From contig JAGAYS010000057.1 in the NCBI GenBank assembly GCA_017940385.1, positions 41,820 through 105,819 of the forward strand: 64,000 bases of DNA, read 5' to 3'. Below, one piece after another: positions 25,464 to 35,664 of the stretch; positions within the stretch are counted from its first letter, which is position 1, and each line of letters starts with the position of its first letter. A program made the position numbers and the translations under genes. Under the pieces are notes generated by a model, which was given only the letters and a program-made list of their open reading frames with translations, did not search any database and was not told the DNA's origin. This stretch comes from Ruminobacter sp. (GTDB lineage: Bacteria; Pseudomonadota; Gammaproteobacteria; Enterobacterales; Succinivibrionaceae).

Positions 25464-28298
25464 ATGAGCACAAATACACAGCTGGTACTTATTGACGGTA
25501 ATAACTTTTTGTACAGGGCTTATTACAGTACGGCCAGATCCGCTCTTTCCAACAGCCGCGGTGAACCTACCGGAGCCACAAAAGTTTACATCAGCATGAT
25601 CCAGAAACTGGAAAAAGCATATCCAAAAGCACAAATGGCCGTTGTTTTTGATGCTCACGGTCCATGTTTCAGACACGAACTCTATTCAGAGTACAAGGCA
25701 ACAAGAAAACCGATGCCTGACGAACTCAGGGCTCAGGTAGAAAACATAAAAAAAATAATTACGGCAATGGGCCTTCCCCTTATCACAGTGGAAGGCGTCG
25801 AAGCTGATGACGTACTCGGTACATATGCACGACTCGGCGCCGAAGCCGGAATGGACGTTTATCTCGCCACCGGAGACAAGGATCTTGCTGCCATGGTGAA
25901 TGAACACGTATTCATAGTTAACACCATGGATGATTCCGTAATGGACAGAGAGGGCGTAATTGCAAAATTCGGTGTTCCTCCTGAACTCATCAGTGATTTC
26001 CTTGCACTTAAAGGAGACTCGGCAGATAACATTCCTGGCATGCAGGGCATCGGGGACAAATCAGCTACTGCTCTTCTGAATTCCATAGGAAGCATTGAAG
26101 ACATTGCCGCAAATCTTGACAGGGTAAAAGATCTGAACTTTAGAGGCTCCAAAACATTTGCCGAGAATTTCATTAAACAGCAGGATAACGTCAAACTGTC
26201 AAAGATTCTCACCACCATCAAGACCGATGTGAAAATTCCGATCAAACCTCAGGAAATCCGACGCGGAAAGATTGACCACAAGACCCTGTTGGACATATAC
26301 ACATCCTGTGAATTCACAAAACTGATAAATACGGAAAAAGCTTGTCTGGAAAAAGAAGCCTCCGGAGATTCCCGTGATCTTTTTTCTGCTGACGAGGAAA
26401 CATCCTTCCATAATTCTGCAGAAAATGAAGAATCCTCAATTTCCAAACCGACCCAGACAGGTGACAGAAAGAAAAAATATATTGCCGTTACGGTCAATAG
26501 CGAAAACACGCTAAGAATGCTCACAGCCGAACTCCGCGCCGCAGAAAAACCTGTGTTCTACCCATTAAGAACAGTGATTAATGCCGTCAATTCACGACTT
26601 ACCGGACTGGGCATAAGAACCGTTAACTGCGATTTCTATATTCCTCTCGGACATTCATACCTTGGAGTCCCCTTCCAGCTCAATCCAACTGATGTATTTT
26701 CCGTGATCGCGGAAATCGTGAACAATGGCGGTAAGGAAATAACTGCCTATGACATTAAGGATCTAATGCATACTCTTGACGGATACGGCATCAATATTGA
26801 AATGCCTTATCAGGATGTACTTAATGAACTTCACAGTCTTGATTCAGCCATGGAAACGGATCTGTCGAAGGCAGCGGAAATTCTGCTGGACCAAACACTG
26901 TCTGATGAACAGGAGCTCTGTACCGTGGCGGTGCAGGGGAGCAAACGAAAGCAGAAAATACCGATGGAAGAGGTAGAAATAGACACATGTGCGGCGTTTA
27001 CGGGTCAGCACCTTGATGCGGTACAGCAACTTCACGAATATATCAGTGCCAAACTCAGACTGATGCCGGAGAATGAGCAGGCATACCGCACTCAGGAACT
27101 TCCTCTAATCAAGGTTCTGTACAAAATGGAATGCAACGGATTCTACCTTGATCATAATGAATTCTCCAAACAGAGCATTACCCTGAACCAGAAACTAAAA
27201 GACGTAAGAGACAGCATAATTATGCTTGCCGGCGAGGAATTCAACATAAATTCAACCAAAGAAGTTTCACACATTCTTTACGAGAAGCTTGGTATCGACT
27301 GTCCCAAAAAAACCCCTACAGGACAACCGTCAACATCTGAAGAGACACTTTCTCTCATTGCCGAAAATTACGAAATAGCCCGACTTATTCTTAATTACAG
27401 AGCTCTGACAAAACTTATTAACACTTATGTTGATAAACTCCCCGGAATGGTTGACGGAGCCACCGGAAGAATACACGGCATGTTTAATCAGGCAGGCACA
27501 TCAACAGGCAGACTGTCTTCGAGCGATCCTAATCTGCAGAATATACCTGTAAGAACCCCGGAGGGCAGAGCCATCCGTGCGGGATTTGCAGCCAAACCGG
27601 GATACAGGATTCTTGCGGCAGACTATTCACAGATTGAATTAAGACTCATGGCACACATTGCCGATGAACAAAATATGATCAGATCATTTAATTCTCACGA
27701 GGACATTCATGCATCCACTGCATCACAGATCCACAATACTCCTCTGAGCGAAGTTACACCGGAAATGCGAAGATCTGCCAAAGCCATAAATTTCGGTCTT
27801 ATATACGGCATGAACCGCTTCGGTCTGGCAAAACGACTTAATATTTCCAACGACGTTGCAAAAAACTACATTGACAGCTACTTTGCCAAATATCCCGGCG
27901 TAAAAACCTATATGGCCGCAATCAAAGAATCAGTACATGAAAACGGATATGTCACCACCATAAGTGGCAGAAAGCTCAATTTCAACGCAATCAAAACCGC
28001 AACAAAGATGGCTGTTTCCGGTATAGAAAGAGCGGCAATCAACGCACCAATGCAGGGCAGTGCGGCTGAGATCATCAAAACGGCAATGATAAAAATTGAT
28101 GAGTGGATGAAGAATCTTCCGGAAAATAATATCAGAATGCTTCTGCAGGTACATGACGAACTGATTTTTGAAGTGAAAGAGGAATTTGTTGAAGAATACG
28201 GCAGAAAAATTTCTGAAATAATGACAACCGTGATAAAACTTAAAATACCACTGGAAGTCAGTGTAGGAGTTGGACAAAACTGGAGTGAGGCCCATTAA
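25464..28298 (+). CDS. polA: DNA polymerase I, apparently lacking the 3'-5' exonuclease active site
   Basis: Gap-filling and repair polymerase. The ATG at 25464 (AGGA seven bases upstream) is preferred to one 57 bases earlier and gives 944 residues. The 5'-nuclease domain (about 1-300) is intact: LIDGNNFLYRAYY, VEADDVLGTYARL, ATGDKDLAAMV, KGDSADNIPGMQGIGDK. The polymerase domain (about 535-944) is intact: TSTGRLSSSDPNLQNIPVR, DYSQIELRLMAH (motif A), RRSAKAINFGLIYGM (O-helix) and QVHDELIFEV (motif C). In the middle domain the E. coli motif FDTET (Asp355, Glu357) reads YPLRT, and the segment around Asp424 reads DIKDLMHTLDGYGI with no Asp at that place. Proofreading is probably lost, as in Bst and Taq enzymes. 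The next gene starts one base after its stop. Confidence 0.94.
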   Translation: MSTNTQLVLIDGNNFLYRAYYSTARSALSNSRGEPTGATKVYISMIQKLEKAYPKAQMAVVFDAHGPCFRHELYSEYKATRKPMPDELRAQVENIKKIITAMGLPLITVEGVEADDVLGTYARLGAEAGMDVYLATGDKDLAAMVNEHVFIVNTMDDSVMDREGVIAKFGVPPELISDFLALKGDSADNIPGMQGIGDKSATALLNSIGSIEDIAANLDRVKDLNFRGSKTFAENFIKQQDNVKLSKILTTIKTDVKIPIKPQEIRRGKIDHKTLLDIYTSCEFTKLINTEKACLEKEASGDSRDLFSADEETSFHNSAENEESSISKPTQTGDRKKKYIAVTVNSENTLRMLTAELRAAEKPVFYPLRTVINAVNSRLTGLGIRTVNCDFYIPLGHSYLGVPFQLNPTDVFSVIAEIVNNGGKEITAYDIKDLMHTLDGYGINIEMPYQDVLNELHSLDSAMETDLSKAAEILLDQTLSDEQELCTVAVQGSKRKQKIPMEEVEIDTCAAFTGQHLDAVQQLHEYISAKLRLMPENEQAYRTQELPLIKVLYKMECNGFYLDHNEFSKQSITLNQKLKDVRDSIIMLAGEEFNINSTKEVSHILYEKLGIDCPKKTPTGQPSTSEETLSLIAENYEIARLILNYRALTKLINTYVDKLPGMVDGATGRIHGMFNQAGTSTGRLSSSDPNLQNIPVRTPEGRAIRAGFAAKPGYRILAADYSQIELRLMAHIADEQNMIRSFNSHEDIHASTASQIHNTPLSEVTPEMRRSAKAINFGLIYGMNRFGLAKRLNISNDVAKNYIDSYFAKYPGVKTYMAAIKESVHENGYVTTISGRKLNFNAIKTATKMAVSGIERAAINAPMQGSAAEIIKTAMIKIDEWMKNLPENNIRMLLQVHDELIFEVKEEFVEEYGRKISEIMTTVIKLKIPLEVSVGVGQNWSEAH

Positions 28299-28299
28299 A

Positions 28300-28806
28300 A
28301 TGTTAAAAAAAATTTTATCTGTCATGCTGCTTGCCGGAATGACATCCTCTGCTTTTGCTGTAAATTTAAGCGAACCACGTAACGAACTGGATGTTCAGAA
28401 TGAAACGGCCATGGCTTTGCTGTATGCCCCTCTGCCTGAAAGAATATATGACATCAGAGCTATAGTGGTGCTCAGCAATACCCCGGAAGAGCTGGCAAAA
28501 TACTCAAACGATCAAATCAAACTCAAAAGAATCGATTTTGACGAGGAAAAACTGGAACTTGTGTACAACTTTGAACTGACCATACCGAAATCCAATGCCC
28601 AGGACACCAATACTGATCTTGATGAATATGCTCAGAGAATACGCAATGTAATGAATAAAGAAGACTGTGCAGTTCTCAATTTCACGCATGAAGACGTGGC
28701 AAACCATTATCTTATCCGCGAAGCTGATACTAAAAAGGTACTGGCTGATTTCAAGACTGCCCTGCACTACTGCAAGCACAACGTGCAGATTCCATACGCA
28801 CACTGA
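28300..28806 (+). CDS. Exported protein of unknown function, coupled to polA
   Basis: The ATG at 28300 lies one base after the polA stop, with GGAG inside the polA end, so it is translationally coupled. An earlier alternative start inside polA would displace the signal peptide. The 168 residues start with a clear signal peptide (MLKKILSVMLLAGMTSSAFA, cleavage after AFA). The mature part of about 148 residues is hydrophilic and mixed alpha/beta, with one pair of cysteines (DCAVLN and HYCKHN) that could form a disulfide. I do not recognise the family. Confidence 0.75.
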   Translation: MLKKILSVMLLAGMTSSAFAVNLSEPRNELDVQNETAMALLYAPLPERIYDIRAIVVLSNTPEELAKYSNDQIKLKRIDFDEEKLELVYNFELTIPKSNAQDTNTDLDEYAQRIRNVMNKEDCAVLNFTHEDVANHYLIREADTKKVLADFKTALHYCKHNVQIPYAH

Positions 28807-28818
28807 TAAGCATGATTA

Positions 28819-28857
28819 GACCTTCATTCCATGTCAGAACATACGGGAATGAAGGTC
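28819..28857. terminator. Convergent hairpin after the polA unit and lpxH
   Basis: A perfect 12-bp inverted repeat (28819-28830 with 28846-28857, loop of 15) lies between the convergent ends of the polA-unit and lpxH. There is no T run on either side. Its position suggests a shared transcription barrier or 3'-end stem. Confidence 0.6.
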
Positions 28858-28871
28858 ATAATTTCTGATTG

Positions 28872-29618
28872 TCATCTGGAGATTTTTCTGCGTTCAAGTG
28901 ATACGACGACTTTGTTACCCGGTATGGTGTCACCATACTCAATCTTCACGAAAGAAAACCCGGATGACGTCCAGTCGCCTGTATCGACTATAAGATGCAT
29001 GTCATCTGGTCTCAGTTCCTCGGCATTATGGGTATGGCCGTGAACCAGTACGGATACGCCGTACTTTTTCATTAATGACAGCGTCCTGTCAGGATTAATC
29101 ATTCTCCTGACATAATTTGCAGCCTCAAAGTTTTTAACGCTTTTGGCCCTCATTTTCTGAGCAATTTCGATACGGTGCCGGTATGAAAAAAGAGTGTTGA
29201 ACATACACTGAATACATGGGAGACGACTGAACAGTCGGAAACATCGGTATCCCATCGTCTCATCACAAAGTTCATCTCCATGTACCATCAGAATCCGCAT
29301 ATCTCCGAAAATCAGCTGATGAACATCATTTAAAAGCGCCATTCTGAAATAATGCGCATCTTTACGGTTCAGAAGAAAATCCCTGTTTCCATGAATAAAA
29401 TAAACCCGCCCGCCTCTCGAACATATGGATGAATTAACCTCACGTACAGCTTTGTGAGCCGGATTCTCTGGGTTAATACCGACATAGTAATTAAAAAGAT
29501 CTCCCACTATGTACAGTTCATCGTCTCCGGATACAGTGTCCGCAAATTTTCTGAACGCTTCCGTAAGTTCAGGAGCTTCTGCCGATAAATGAAGATCGGC
29601 AATAACATAAGCTGTCAC
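28872..29618 (-). CDS. lpxH: UDP-2,3-diacylglucosamine diphosphatase LpxH
   Basis: Hydrolyses UDP-2,3-diacylglucosamine to lipid X in lipid A synthesis, at the inner face of the membrane. The calcineurin-like metal site is complete: IADLHLS (about 6-12), YIVGDLFNYYVG (about 36-47), IHGNRDFLL (about 74-82), VHGDELCD (about 111-118) and VHGHTHNAE (about 192-200). It has 248 residues (240 in E. coli). The start is a GTG at 29618, four bases after the ppiB stop. The pairing ppiB-lpxH is the same as in E. coli. Confidence 0.93.
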   Translation of the reverse strand: MTAYVIADLHLSAEAPELTEAFRKFADTVSGDDELYIVGDLFNYYVGINPENPAHKAVREVNSSICSRGGRVYFIHGNRDFLLNRKDAHYFRMALLNDVHQLIFGDMRILMVHGDELCDETMGYRCFRLFSRLPCIQCMFNTLFSYRHRIEIAQKMRAKSVKNFEAANYVRRMINPDRTLSLMKKYGVSVLVHGHTHNAEELRPDDMHLIVDTGDWTSSGFSFVKIEYGDTIPGNKVVVSLERRKISR

Positions 29619-29622
29619 CTGG

Positions 29623-30126
29623 TTACTTTACCGTTACTTCTGAAATAACAATATCTTCCACAGGAACATCACCGTATGGTCTGAACTTATTGGTGGTTTT
29701 TACAGCTTCAATCTTATCCACAACATCAAAACCATCAACTACTTTACCGAACACGCAGTAACCCCAGCCGCGAAGATCCTTGCCTGTATGATTCAGAAAA
29801 TCATTGTCTTTGGTATTAATGAAGAACTGTGAAGTAGCTGAATGAGGATCCATCGTTCTGGCCATTGCAATTGTATATTTGTCGTTCTTTAAGCCGTTAT
29901 CAGCCTCGTTTTCAATTGGAGCTCTTGAGGAAGCCTTGTCCTTAAGACCTGCGGTGAGACCGCCACCCTGAATCATGAATCCCTTGATCACACGATGAAA
30001 AATGGTTCCGGAATAATAACCATCCTTTACATACTGAAGAAAATTCTCAACGGTAACCGGGGCTTTTTCCGGATTAAGTTCAAGAGTGATATCGCCAACA
30101 TTTGTTTTAATAATTACCATCGCCAT
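29623..30126 (-). CDS. ppiB: Peptidyl-prolyl cis-trans isomerase B (cyclophilin)
   Basis: Cytoplasmic cyclophilin that speeds prolyl isomerisation. There is no signal peptide, so it is PpiB rather than the periplasmic PpiA. The 167 residues carry [36 protein letters not shown] split across residues 20-56, with the catalytic Arg in FHRVI, and [17 protein letters not shown] and [22 protein letters not shown] at 30126 with AAGG upstream. lpxH follows directly. Confidence 0.94.
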   Translation of the reverse strand: MAMVIIKTNVGDITLELNPEKAPVTVENFLQYVKDGYYSGTIFHRVIKGFMIQGGGLTAGLKDKASSRAPIENEADNGLKNDKYTIAMARTMDPHSATSQFFINTKDNDFLNHTGKDLRGWGYCVFGKVVDGFDVVDKIEAVKTTNKFRPYGDVPVEDIVISEVTVK

Positions 30127-30525
30127 AACTGGTCACCTTATGATTAAACAATAAAATAGATTCAAAACCGCGGTTCCATTTTACTTAACCGCACCGGAAG
30201 CATTATAACACATTAAAAATAAGCTTCCGCATACCCGGCCAAGCCCGTGAAACAGCGAACAGAAGGCAGAAAACCATCCAGACACCAATCAAAGAAAATA
30301 TGAATCCGTCATGCGCAACTTAAATTATCAGATACTGACTGAAATTCATCCGAAATTATCATAATGCCCACCGTAAAAACACCTCATAATTAGTAATTTT
30401 CCATAGTAAAAGATAATAAAATCATTAAAAAACGCATAATTTTGTATAAAATTATATCTTTTGCTATACAGATCACATAAATAAATGTACAATAGCCCCG
30501 AATTTTAGTAATAGCAGAGGCTGGT
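30127..30525. other. Divergent intergenic region, ppiB / typA
   Basis: About 400 AT-rich bases without a supported gene. For typA, TTGTAT (30442-30447) and TATACA (30465-30470) are spaced 17 apart and could be a weak promoter, with the start site about 50 bases before the ATG. Confidence 0.4.
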
Positions 30526-32364
30526 ATGTTAGAAAAACTTCGTAATATTGCCATTATTGCTCACGTAGACCATGGCAAGACAACTTTAGTAGACAAATTA
30601 TTACGTCAGTCCGGAACTCTCGACCGTTCCCTGGACGGACAGGAACGCGTAATGGATTCCGGCGATATTGAAAAGGAAAGAGGCATTACCATATTAGCTA
30701 AGAATACTGCTATTGAATGGAATGGCTACAGAATCAACATCGTTGACACCCCGGGTCACGCTGACTTCGGCGGAGAAGTTGAACGTGTAATGAGTATGGT
30801 TGACTCAGTTCTTCTTCTTGTTGATGCCGTTGACGGTCCTATGCCTCAGACCAGATTCGTAACTCAGAAAGCATTTAAGCAGGGACTTAAGCCTATCGTT
30901 GTAATCAACAAGATTGACCGTCCGGGTGCAAGACCTGACTGGGTTATTGATCAGGTGTTTGATCTCTTCGATAACCTTGGTGCCACCGATGAACAGTTGG
31001 ATTTTCCTATCATCTACGCATCAGCATTAAACGGTTACGCAACTTTGGATCCAAACACTCCGTCCGAAGACATGACTCCGCTTTTCCAGGCAATCATCGA
31101 TAATGTTGAACCGCCTAAGGCAGATCCTGACGGTCCGTTCCAGATGCAGATTTCCCAGCTTGACTACACTTCTTACGTAGGTGTAATCGGCATCGGCCGT
31201 ATAACCCGCGGTACGGCAAAACCTAACGCAGCCGTAACTGTTGTTAGTCCAGACGGTTCAACCAGAACAGGCCGTATCGGTCAGGTTCTCGGCTATATGG
31301 GACTTCAGCGTTCAGAAGTATCCGAAGCCAAAGCCGGCGACATTGTTGCCATAACCGGTCTTGGTGAACTCCAGATTTCCGATACCGTATGTTCAAACGA
31401 AAAGGTTGAAGCACTGACTCCGTTATCAGTTGATGAACCAACCGTAACAATGACCTTCCAGGTTAATACCTCTCCGTTCGCAGGACAGGAAGGCAAGTTT
31501 GTTACCTCAAGAAACATTTGGGAAAGACTTCAGACCGAACTGGTTCACAACGTAGCACTCCGTGTTGAACAGACACAGGATCCGGATAAATTCAAGGTTT
31601 CCGGCCGTGGTGAATTACATCTGTCAATTCTGATTGAAAACATGCGTCGTGAAGGCTATGAGCTCGCCGTATCCCGTCCAGAAGTAATTCTGAAGGAGAT
31701 AGACGGTGTTAAGATGGAACCAATGGAAAATCTTACCATCGATATCGAAGAACAGCATCAGGGTTCCGTAATGGAACAGCTTGGTGTCAGAAAGGCAGAT
31801 CTCAAGGATATGGTTCCTGACGGAAAGGGTCGTGTAAGACTTGACTACGTAATTCCTTCAAGAGGATTAATCGGCTTCCAGACAGAATTCATGACACTTA
31901 CCTCAGGTACCGGCCTGATGTACCACACCTTTGACTCATATGGTGAATGGCGCGGCGGTAACATCGGACAGAGAAAGAACGGTGTTATGATATCCAATGA
32001 AACCGGTAAGGCTCTTGGTTATGCAATATGGTACTTACAGGATCGCGGCAGAATGTTCATTGAACACGCTCAGGAAGTTTACGAAGGACAGATTGTCGGT
32101 ATTCACAACCGTGAAAACGACCTTACCGTTAACTGCCTGAAAGGAAAGAAACTCACCAACGTTCGTGCGTCAGGTACCGATGAGGCAATCGTTCTGGTTC
32201 CGCCTGTTCGTCTCTCTCTCGAACAGGCTCTCGAATTCATCAATGATGACGAACTTGTAGAAGTAACTCCTTCAAGCCTCCGTCTGCGCAAGAAGCTCCT
32301 TACGGAACTTGATCGTAAGAGAGCATTCAGAGCAGCTGGAGGCAAAGAAGCTAATAACGAGTAA
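30526..32364 (+). CDS. typA: Ribosome-associated GTPase TypA/BipA
   Basis: Translational GTPase of the EF-G family that helps 50S assembly in the cold and responds to stress. The 612 residues contain G1 AHVDHGKTT (about 12-20), G2 with [10 protein letters not shown]3 [15 protein letters not shown] (about 74-88), G4 [13 protein letters not shown] (about 128-140) and G5 SALNG, followed by the beta-barrel domain II, domains III and V and the BipA-specific C-terminal domain ([15 protein letters not shown]). It is the usual length. A GAGG site precedes the ATG and a strong terminator follows. Confidence 0.96.
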   Translation: MLEKLRNIAIIAHVDHGKTTLVDKLLRQSGTLDRSLDGQERVMDSGDIEKERGITILAKNTAIEWNGYRINIVDTPGHADFGGEVERVMSMVDSVLLLVDAVDGPMPQTRFVTQKAFKQGLKPIVVINKIDRPGARPDWVIDQVFDLFDNLGATDEQLDFPIIYASALNGYATLDPNTPSEDMTPLFQAIIDNVEPPKADPDGPFQMQISQLDYTSYVGVIGIGRITRGTAKPNAAVTVVSPDGSTRTGRIGQVLGYMGLQRSEVSEAKAGDIVAITGLGELQISDTVCSNEKVEALTPLSVDEPTVTMTFQVNTSPFAGQEGKFVTSRNIWERLQTELVHNVALRVEQTQDPDKFKVSGRGELHLSILIENMRREGYELAVSRPEVILKEIDGVKMEPMENLTIDIEEQHQGSVMEQLGVRKADLKDMVPDGKGRVRLDYVIPSRGLIGFQTEFMTLTSGTGLMYHTFDSYGEWRGGNIGQRKNGVMISNETGKALGYAIWYLQDRGRMFIEHAQEVYEGQIVGIHNRENDLTVNCLKGKKLTNVRASGTDEAIVLVPPVRLSLEQALEFINDDELVEVTPSSLRLRKKLLTELDRKRAFRAAGGKEANNE

Positions 32365-32391
32365 TAACAGGTTATCGGACTGATTACATTT

Positions 32392-32423
32392 AACGGCTCT
32401 TTCTGGTAAAGAGCCGTTTTTTT
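32392..32423 (+). terminator. Intrinsic terminator after typA
   Basis: An 11-bp perfect stem (32392-32402 with 32408-32418, loop CTGGT) runs straight into seven Ts. Classic Rho-independent terminator about 28 bases past the typA stop. Confidence 0.93.
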
Positions 32424-32660
32424 ATGAAAAATTACGATCAGTATTCAGAAAGTTAACAGAAAATACAATCTGATGCCTGTTTTTTTATATAATTGCGCTA
32501 AAACAGAAATTATGTCACTCTAAAACTTAGTGAACAGATGTAAAATAGTAAAATATCATTTTATTTATTTACTGACTGTTGCTTTACCATCCGCGACTTA
32601 TCCACACCCGAAGTCAGCAAAGCAGCAATTATTCAGAATAATCGTGTTTGAAGGTCTGAT

Positions 32661-34019
32661 ATGAATTTTCACTTTAAGAAATATGTCTCTGTTATCTCCG
32701 GTGCTCTGATGTTGGCCGCTCTCCCAATGACTGGATGGGCGCTTGATAACTATTATGGTTTGAGAACCATCAATAATGACATTACCGCAACAAAGCTGGA
32801 ACACAAAGCAATAGACGGATACAACTACGTTTTTTCCGCAGCCTTCGTAACAAAGGGAGCCTGGGGATTTGACAATCCCAACAACCTCAACAGACTGCTT
32901 GCCGTAATGGCTAAAGCACAGAAGCAGGGAGAACTTACCACTGAAGGCTCAGCATTTTACTCAACGCTCTTAAAGTTAAAACCCAAGATTTTAAACAGTT
33001 CAAACGATGCTCTGACCATGTCAGGCATCAACGCCGTTAATCACTTGGGTGCAAGCTATGCTCAGAGCAGAAAAAATCTGATGCTGAACCAGAAAGTTTT
33101 CGAAAACAACATCAACATAATTTTTGCTTATGACGGAAGCAGTATTGCGCTGAAAACTGGTGAACAGTTTGTTCTCGGAATCATAAAAAGCTTCTCAAAT
33201 GACAAGATACAAATTGAATATGTTCAGGATGAAATGCCTGACGTATTGGCCTATTATGAAACCAGAGAATACAGAGACTGGCTGAACTCATATCCGGATA
33301 CACACAGACAATTAGGACAAATTAAATACAATTCTCAGCAAAAATCAAATCAAACACGAAATTATGTGGATAACGTATTACAGCGTATCTTTAAGAAGAA
33401 ATTTATCGGAGATATAACCGGTAACACGCTTATTCTTGAATCCCGTGTTGAGGGCAGAGACATTGTGGATGCCATTTTTGATACGTATAAATTTCTGCCA
33501 AGTCTGAGTGTTCAGGAGGCCGAGGATTTTAACAAGACATTCGGTGACATCATGAGAAATGACGAAAGAAAACTTTTCAGTGCCATCGACAATGCCAACC
33601 TGTTTATTACCGTAGGACCGAGCGTAACCGGTCAGATTCAGACGACAGAACAAGGCCGCAGACTTTTTAACGATCTTCACATTTCGCTGCAGGACTTTTT
33701 GGAAACCAATGAAGAGCCGATTAAATTTTACTTCATTGACCCGAGGGCAATGCTCTCATTCCTGACCCTCCTCAAAGGTTCAAAACTCGGAGAAACACTC
33801 GGACCTAACGAGAATTACTCATATCAGGATGACGTGTTTAAGGTCTCATCCCTGACTCCGCTCAACTCCATCATGATTTGGGACTTTTACAAAAACAGGG
33901 ATAATAAAATTCTGGTAAGAATTAACCATAACGGACAGATACTGACCCTTAAGGATAAGTGCCAGCCTATTAACGGCTCATACAACTGGGATGATCTGAC
34001 AAAGTGTCTTGCTGATTAG
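32661..34019 (+). CDS. Exported protein of unknown function (452 residues)
   Basis: I do not recognise the family. An N-terminal signal peptide (about 1-28, hydrophobic GALMLAALPMTGWA, cleavage before LDNYYG) is followed by a long mixed alpha/beta mature domain without further membrane spans or obvious repeats. Only one Cys pair remains, near the C-terminus (KCQPINGSYNWDDLTKC), plausibly a disulfide, so a periplasmic or secreted location is likely. The ATG at 32661 follows a GAAGG site. The gene is monocistronic, between the typA terminator and two hairpins. Confidence 0.72.
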   Translation: MNFHFKKYVSVISGALMLAALPMTGWALDNYYGLRTINNDITATKLEHKAIDGYNYVFSAAFVTKGAWGFDNPNNLNRLLAVMAKAQKQGELTTEGSAFYSTLLKLKPKILNSSNDALTMSGINAVNHLGASYAQSRKNLMLNQKVFENNINIIFAYDGSSIALKTGEQFVLGIIKSFSNDKIQIEYVQDEMPDVLAYYETREYRDWLNSYPDTHRQLGQIKYNSQQKSNQTRNYVDNVLQRIFKKKFIGDITGNTLILESRVEGRDIVDAIFDTYKFLPSLSVQEAEDFNKTFGDIMRNDERKLFSAIDNANLFITVGPSVTGQIQTTEQGRRLFNDLHISLQDFLETNEEPIKFYFIDPRAMLSFLTLLKGSKLGETLGPNENYSYQDDVFKVSSLTPLNSIMIWDFYKNRDNKILVRINHNGQILTLKDKCQPINGSYNWDDLTKCLAD

Positions 34020-34037
34020 TCATCGTTCCTGAAAATT

Positions 34038-34065
34038 CGCTGTTTTTCTTTAAGCCTAAACAGCG
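34038..34065 (+). terminator. Hairpin after the exported-protein gene
   Basis: An 8-bp stem CGCTGTTT/AAACAGCG (34038-34045 with 34058-34065), about 20 bases past the stop. The T run lies in the loop rather than after the stem, so it is a weak call as a terminator. Confidence 0.4.
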
Positions 34066-34080
34066 AGAATCAGGGTTGCT

Positions 34081-34140
34081 GAAAGACCATTTCGATTTCC
34101 GTAATCATATTCAATAAAAACGGATGAGAGATGGTCTTTC
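34081..34140. repeat. Long-loop inverted repeat
   Basis: A perfect 10-bp inverted repeat GAAAGACCAT / ATGGTCTTTC closes a 40-base loop that can form a small inner stem (CCG near 34100 with CGG near 34123). It lies between the exported-protein gene and the YhcH-family gene. It could be a terminator, a structured 5' leader or a binding site. Confidence 0.5.
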
Positions 34141-34311
34141 TTATTCATGATATGAAAAACTGTTTCGGATTCACCATTCCGCAATATCCGTCATGACGAT
34201 ACTCTGATTTTTGAGCCGTTGCCGCAACTTAAAGATTCATATCAAATACGTCAGGACCTCACGGAAATGCATGTTACAATATGGATAATAAATAAATTCG
34301 GGAGATATTTT

Positions 34312-34797
34312 ATGTATTGTGGAAATATAAAAGATTTACCTTCGGAAGAATATGACACCCCTCTGGTAAAATACATAAGACAGGCAGTTAAACTCAATGG
34401 TTCCGGAAGAGTGGAACTGGAAAAAGACATGGTCTTTGCCAACTTTGACACAAGCAATACTGAACTGAAACAGCATCGCAAGTTTGAATACCACAAAGAT
34501 TTTCTGGATGTTCACGTCATTCTGACCGGACGTGAAACAATCGGCTTCACCCCGAAAAAATTCCATGATAATTCAGATATAAAACACACCTTTGATAATG
34601 ACAAGGATTTGGGCTTCATTGAAGAAGAGCTACCATGCTGCTATGCATCATTGGAAGTCGGGGACTTTGCCGTATTTCTGCCTGAGGAACTTCACAAGCC
34701 GTTATGCGCAACCGACGACATTCCCATGGAAATCCAAAAAATTGTTTTAAAAGTGCATAAGGACTTCTACAGACATTGTCTGAGCATCAGCGTTTAA
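34312..34797 (+). CDS. YhcH/YjgK/YiaL family protein (sugar-catabolism associated cupin)
   Basis: Family members are small cupin-fold proteins found near sialic acid and other sugar genes; the biochemical role is not settled. The ATG at 34312 was chosen for its GGGAG site seven bases upstream; longer alternatives add unrelated residues. The 161 residues show the family core: FANFDTSNTELKQHRKFEYHKDFLDVHVIL in two stretches (about 42-71), GRETIGFTP, and a late VGDFAVFLPEELHKPLC with the conserved EEHxP-like element. No sugar genes adjoin it; its neighbours are an exported protein and tcdA. Confidence 0.82.
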   Translation: MYCGNIKDLPSEEYDTPLVKYIRQAVKLNGSGRVELEKDMVFANFDTSNTELKQHRKFEYHKDFLDVHVILTGRETIGFTPKKFHDNSDIKHTFDNDKDLGFIEEELPCCYASLEVGDFAVFLPEELHKPLCATDDIPMEIQKIVLKVHKDFYRHCLSISV

Positions 34798-34918
34798 GCT
34801 TTTCGCTTAATCTGTCTGCAGGTTTTGGTTATTTATACTAATAACATTCGGTGAAATATACACAAACTAAACATCAACTCTGCATATAAATTTTAAACAC
34901 TAAACAACGGACGAAACA

Positions 34919-35662
34919 ATGGATATCACAGACAAACTGAAATACCGATTAAGAGGCCCAAGAGCTCTATACGGAGAAGATGCTGTAAACAAATATGCAC
35001 ACAGCCACGTATGTATTGCAGGAACCGGCGGCGTCGGCTCATGGGCCATTGAAGCACTGGTACGAACCGGTGTCGGTCATATCACCATTATAGACAATGA
35101 CATAGTAGACGAATCCAACACCAACAGGCAGCTTCATACCATGCAGAGCACTTTGGGGGAATACAAGGCCGAGGCAATGCGCAGCAGGATGAAAGACATA
35201 AATCCTGACGTAAAAATTGATGTCATTACCAGTCTGCTTACAGTAGACAACATACAGGGGATAATAGCAGGGATCAATGCTGATGTTTACATCGATGCCA
35301 TTGATGACCTTATAGCTAAAGCCTTTTATATTCAGCATCTTCATTCATTGAAAAAACCTGTATTTATCTCCGGAGGAGCAGGCGGAAAAACAAATCCTTT
35401 GCTGGTTACCAAAGGGGATCTTGCAGAAACCAAAGGTGACAAACTGCTTTCAAGACTGCGTACAAAATTACGCAAAGAATACGGATACCCAGGAGCGGGA
35501 AGAAAAATGAAGCTTACGGCCGTATACAGTACAGAACAAGCCACCATGTCGAAAGATGTTAACAGTGCTGATGACCTTCCGGCATTCGGTGCCGCAGTTT
35601 GTGTAACGGCAGTGGTAGGACTTAATATTGCCGCACTGGTTCTGGAAAAGCTCAGAGGCTAA
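34919..35662 (+). CDS. tcdA: tRNA threonylcarbamoyladenosine dehydratase TcdA (CsdL)
   Basis: E1-like ATP-dependent enzyme that cyclises t6A37 to ct6A in ANN-decoding tRNAs. The 247 residues have the nucleotide-binding VCIAGTGGVGSWAIEALVRTG (from about 31; motif GTGGVG), the Asp/Asn/Arg set IIDNDIVDESNTNRQ (about 59-73), YIDAIDDLIAKA and GGAGGKTNPL (about 158-167). Length is near E. coli TcdA (268). It starts a tight three-gene run: the next gene begins two bases after its stop. Confidence 0.92.
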   Translation: MDITDKLKYRLRGPRALYGEDAVNKYAHSHVCIAGTGGVGSWAIEALVRTGVGHITIIDNDIVDESNTNRQLHTMQSTLGEYKAEAMRSRMKDINPDVKIDVITSLLTVDNIQGIIAGINADVYIDAIDDLIAKAFYIQHLHSLKKPVFISGGAGGKTNPLLVTKGDLAETKGDKLLSRLRTKLRKEYGYPGAGRKMKLTAVYSTEQATMSKDVNSADDLPAFGAAVCVTAVVGLNIAALVLEKLRG

Positions 35663-35664
35663 AT

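Noticed and set aside
32661-34019. Assignment of the exported protein as a histidine acid phosphatase
   Set aside because: The RHGxRxP motif is absent; left as unknown.
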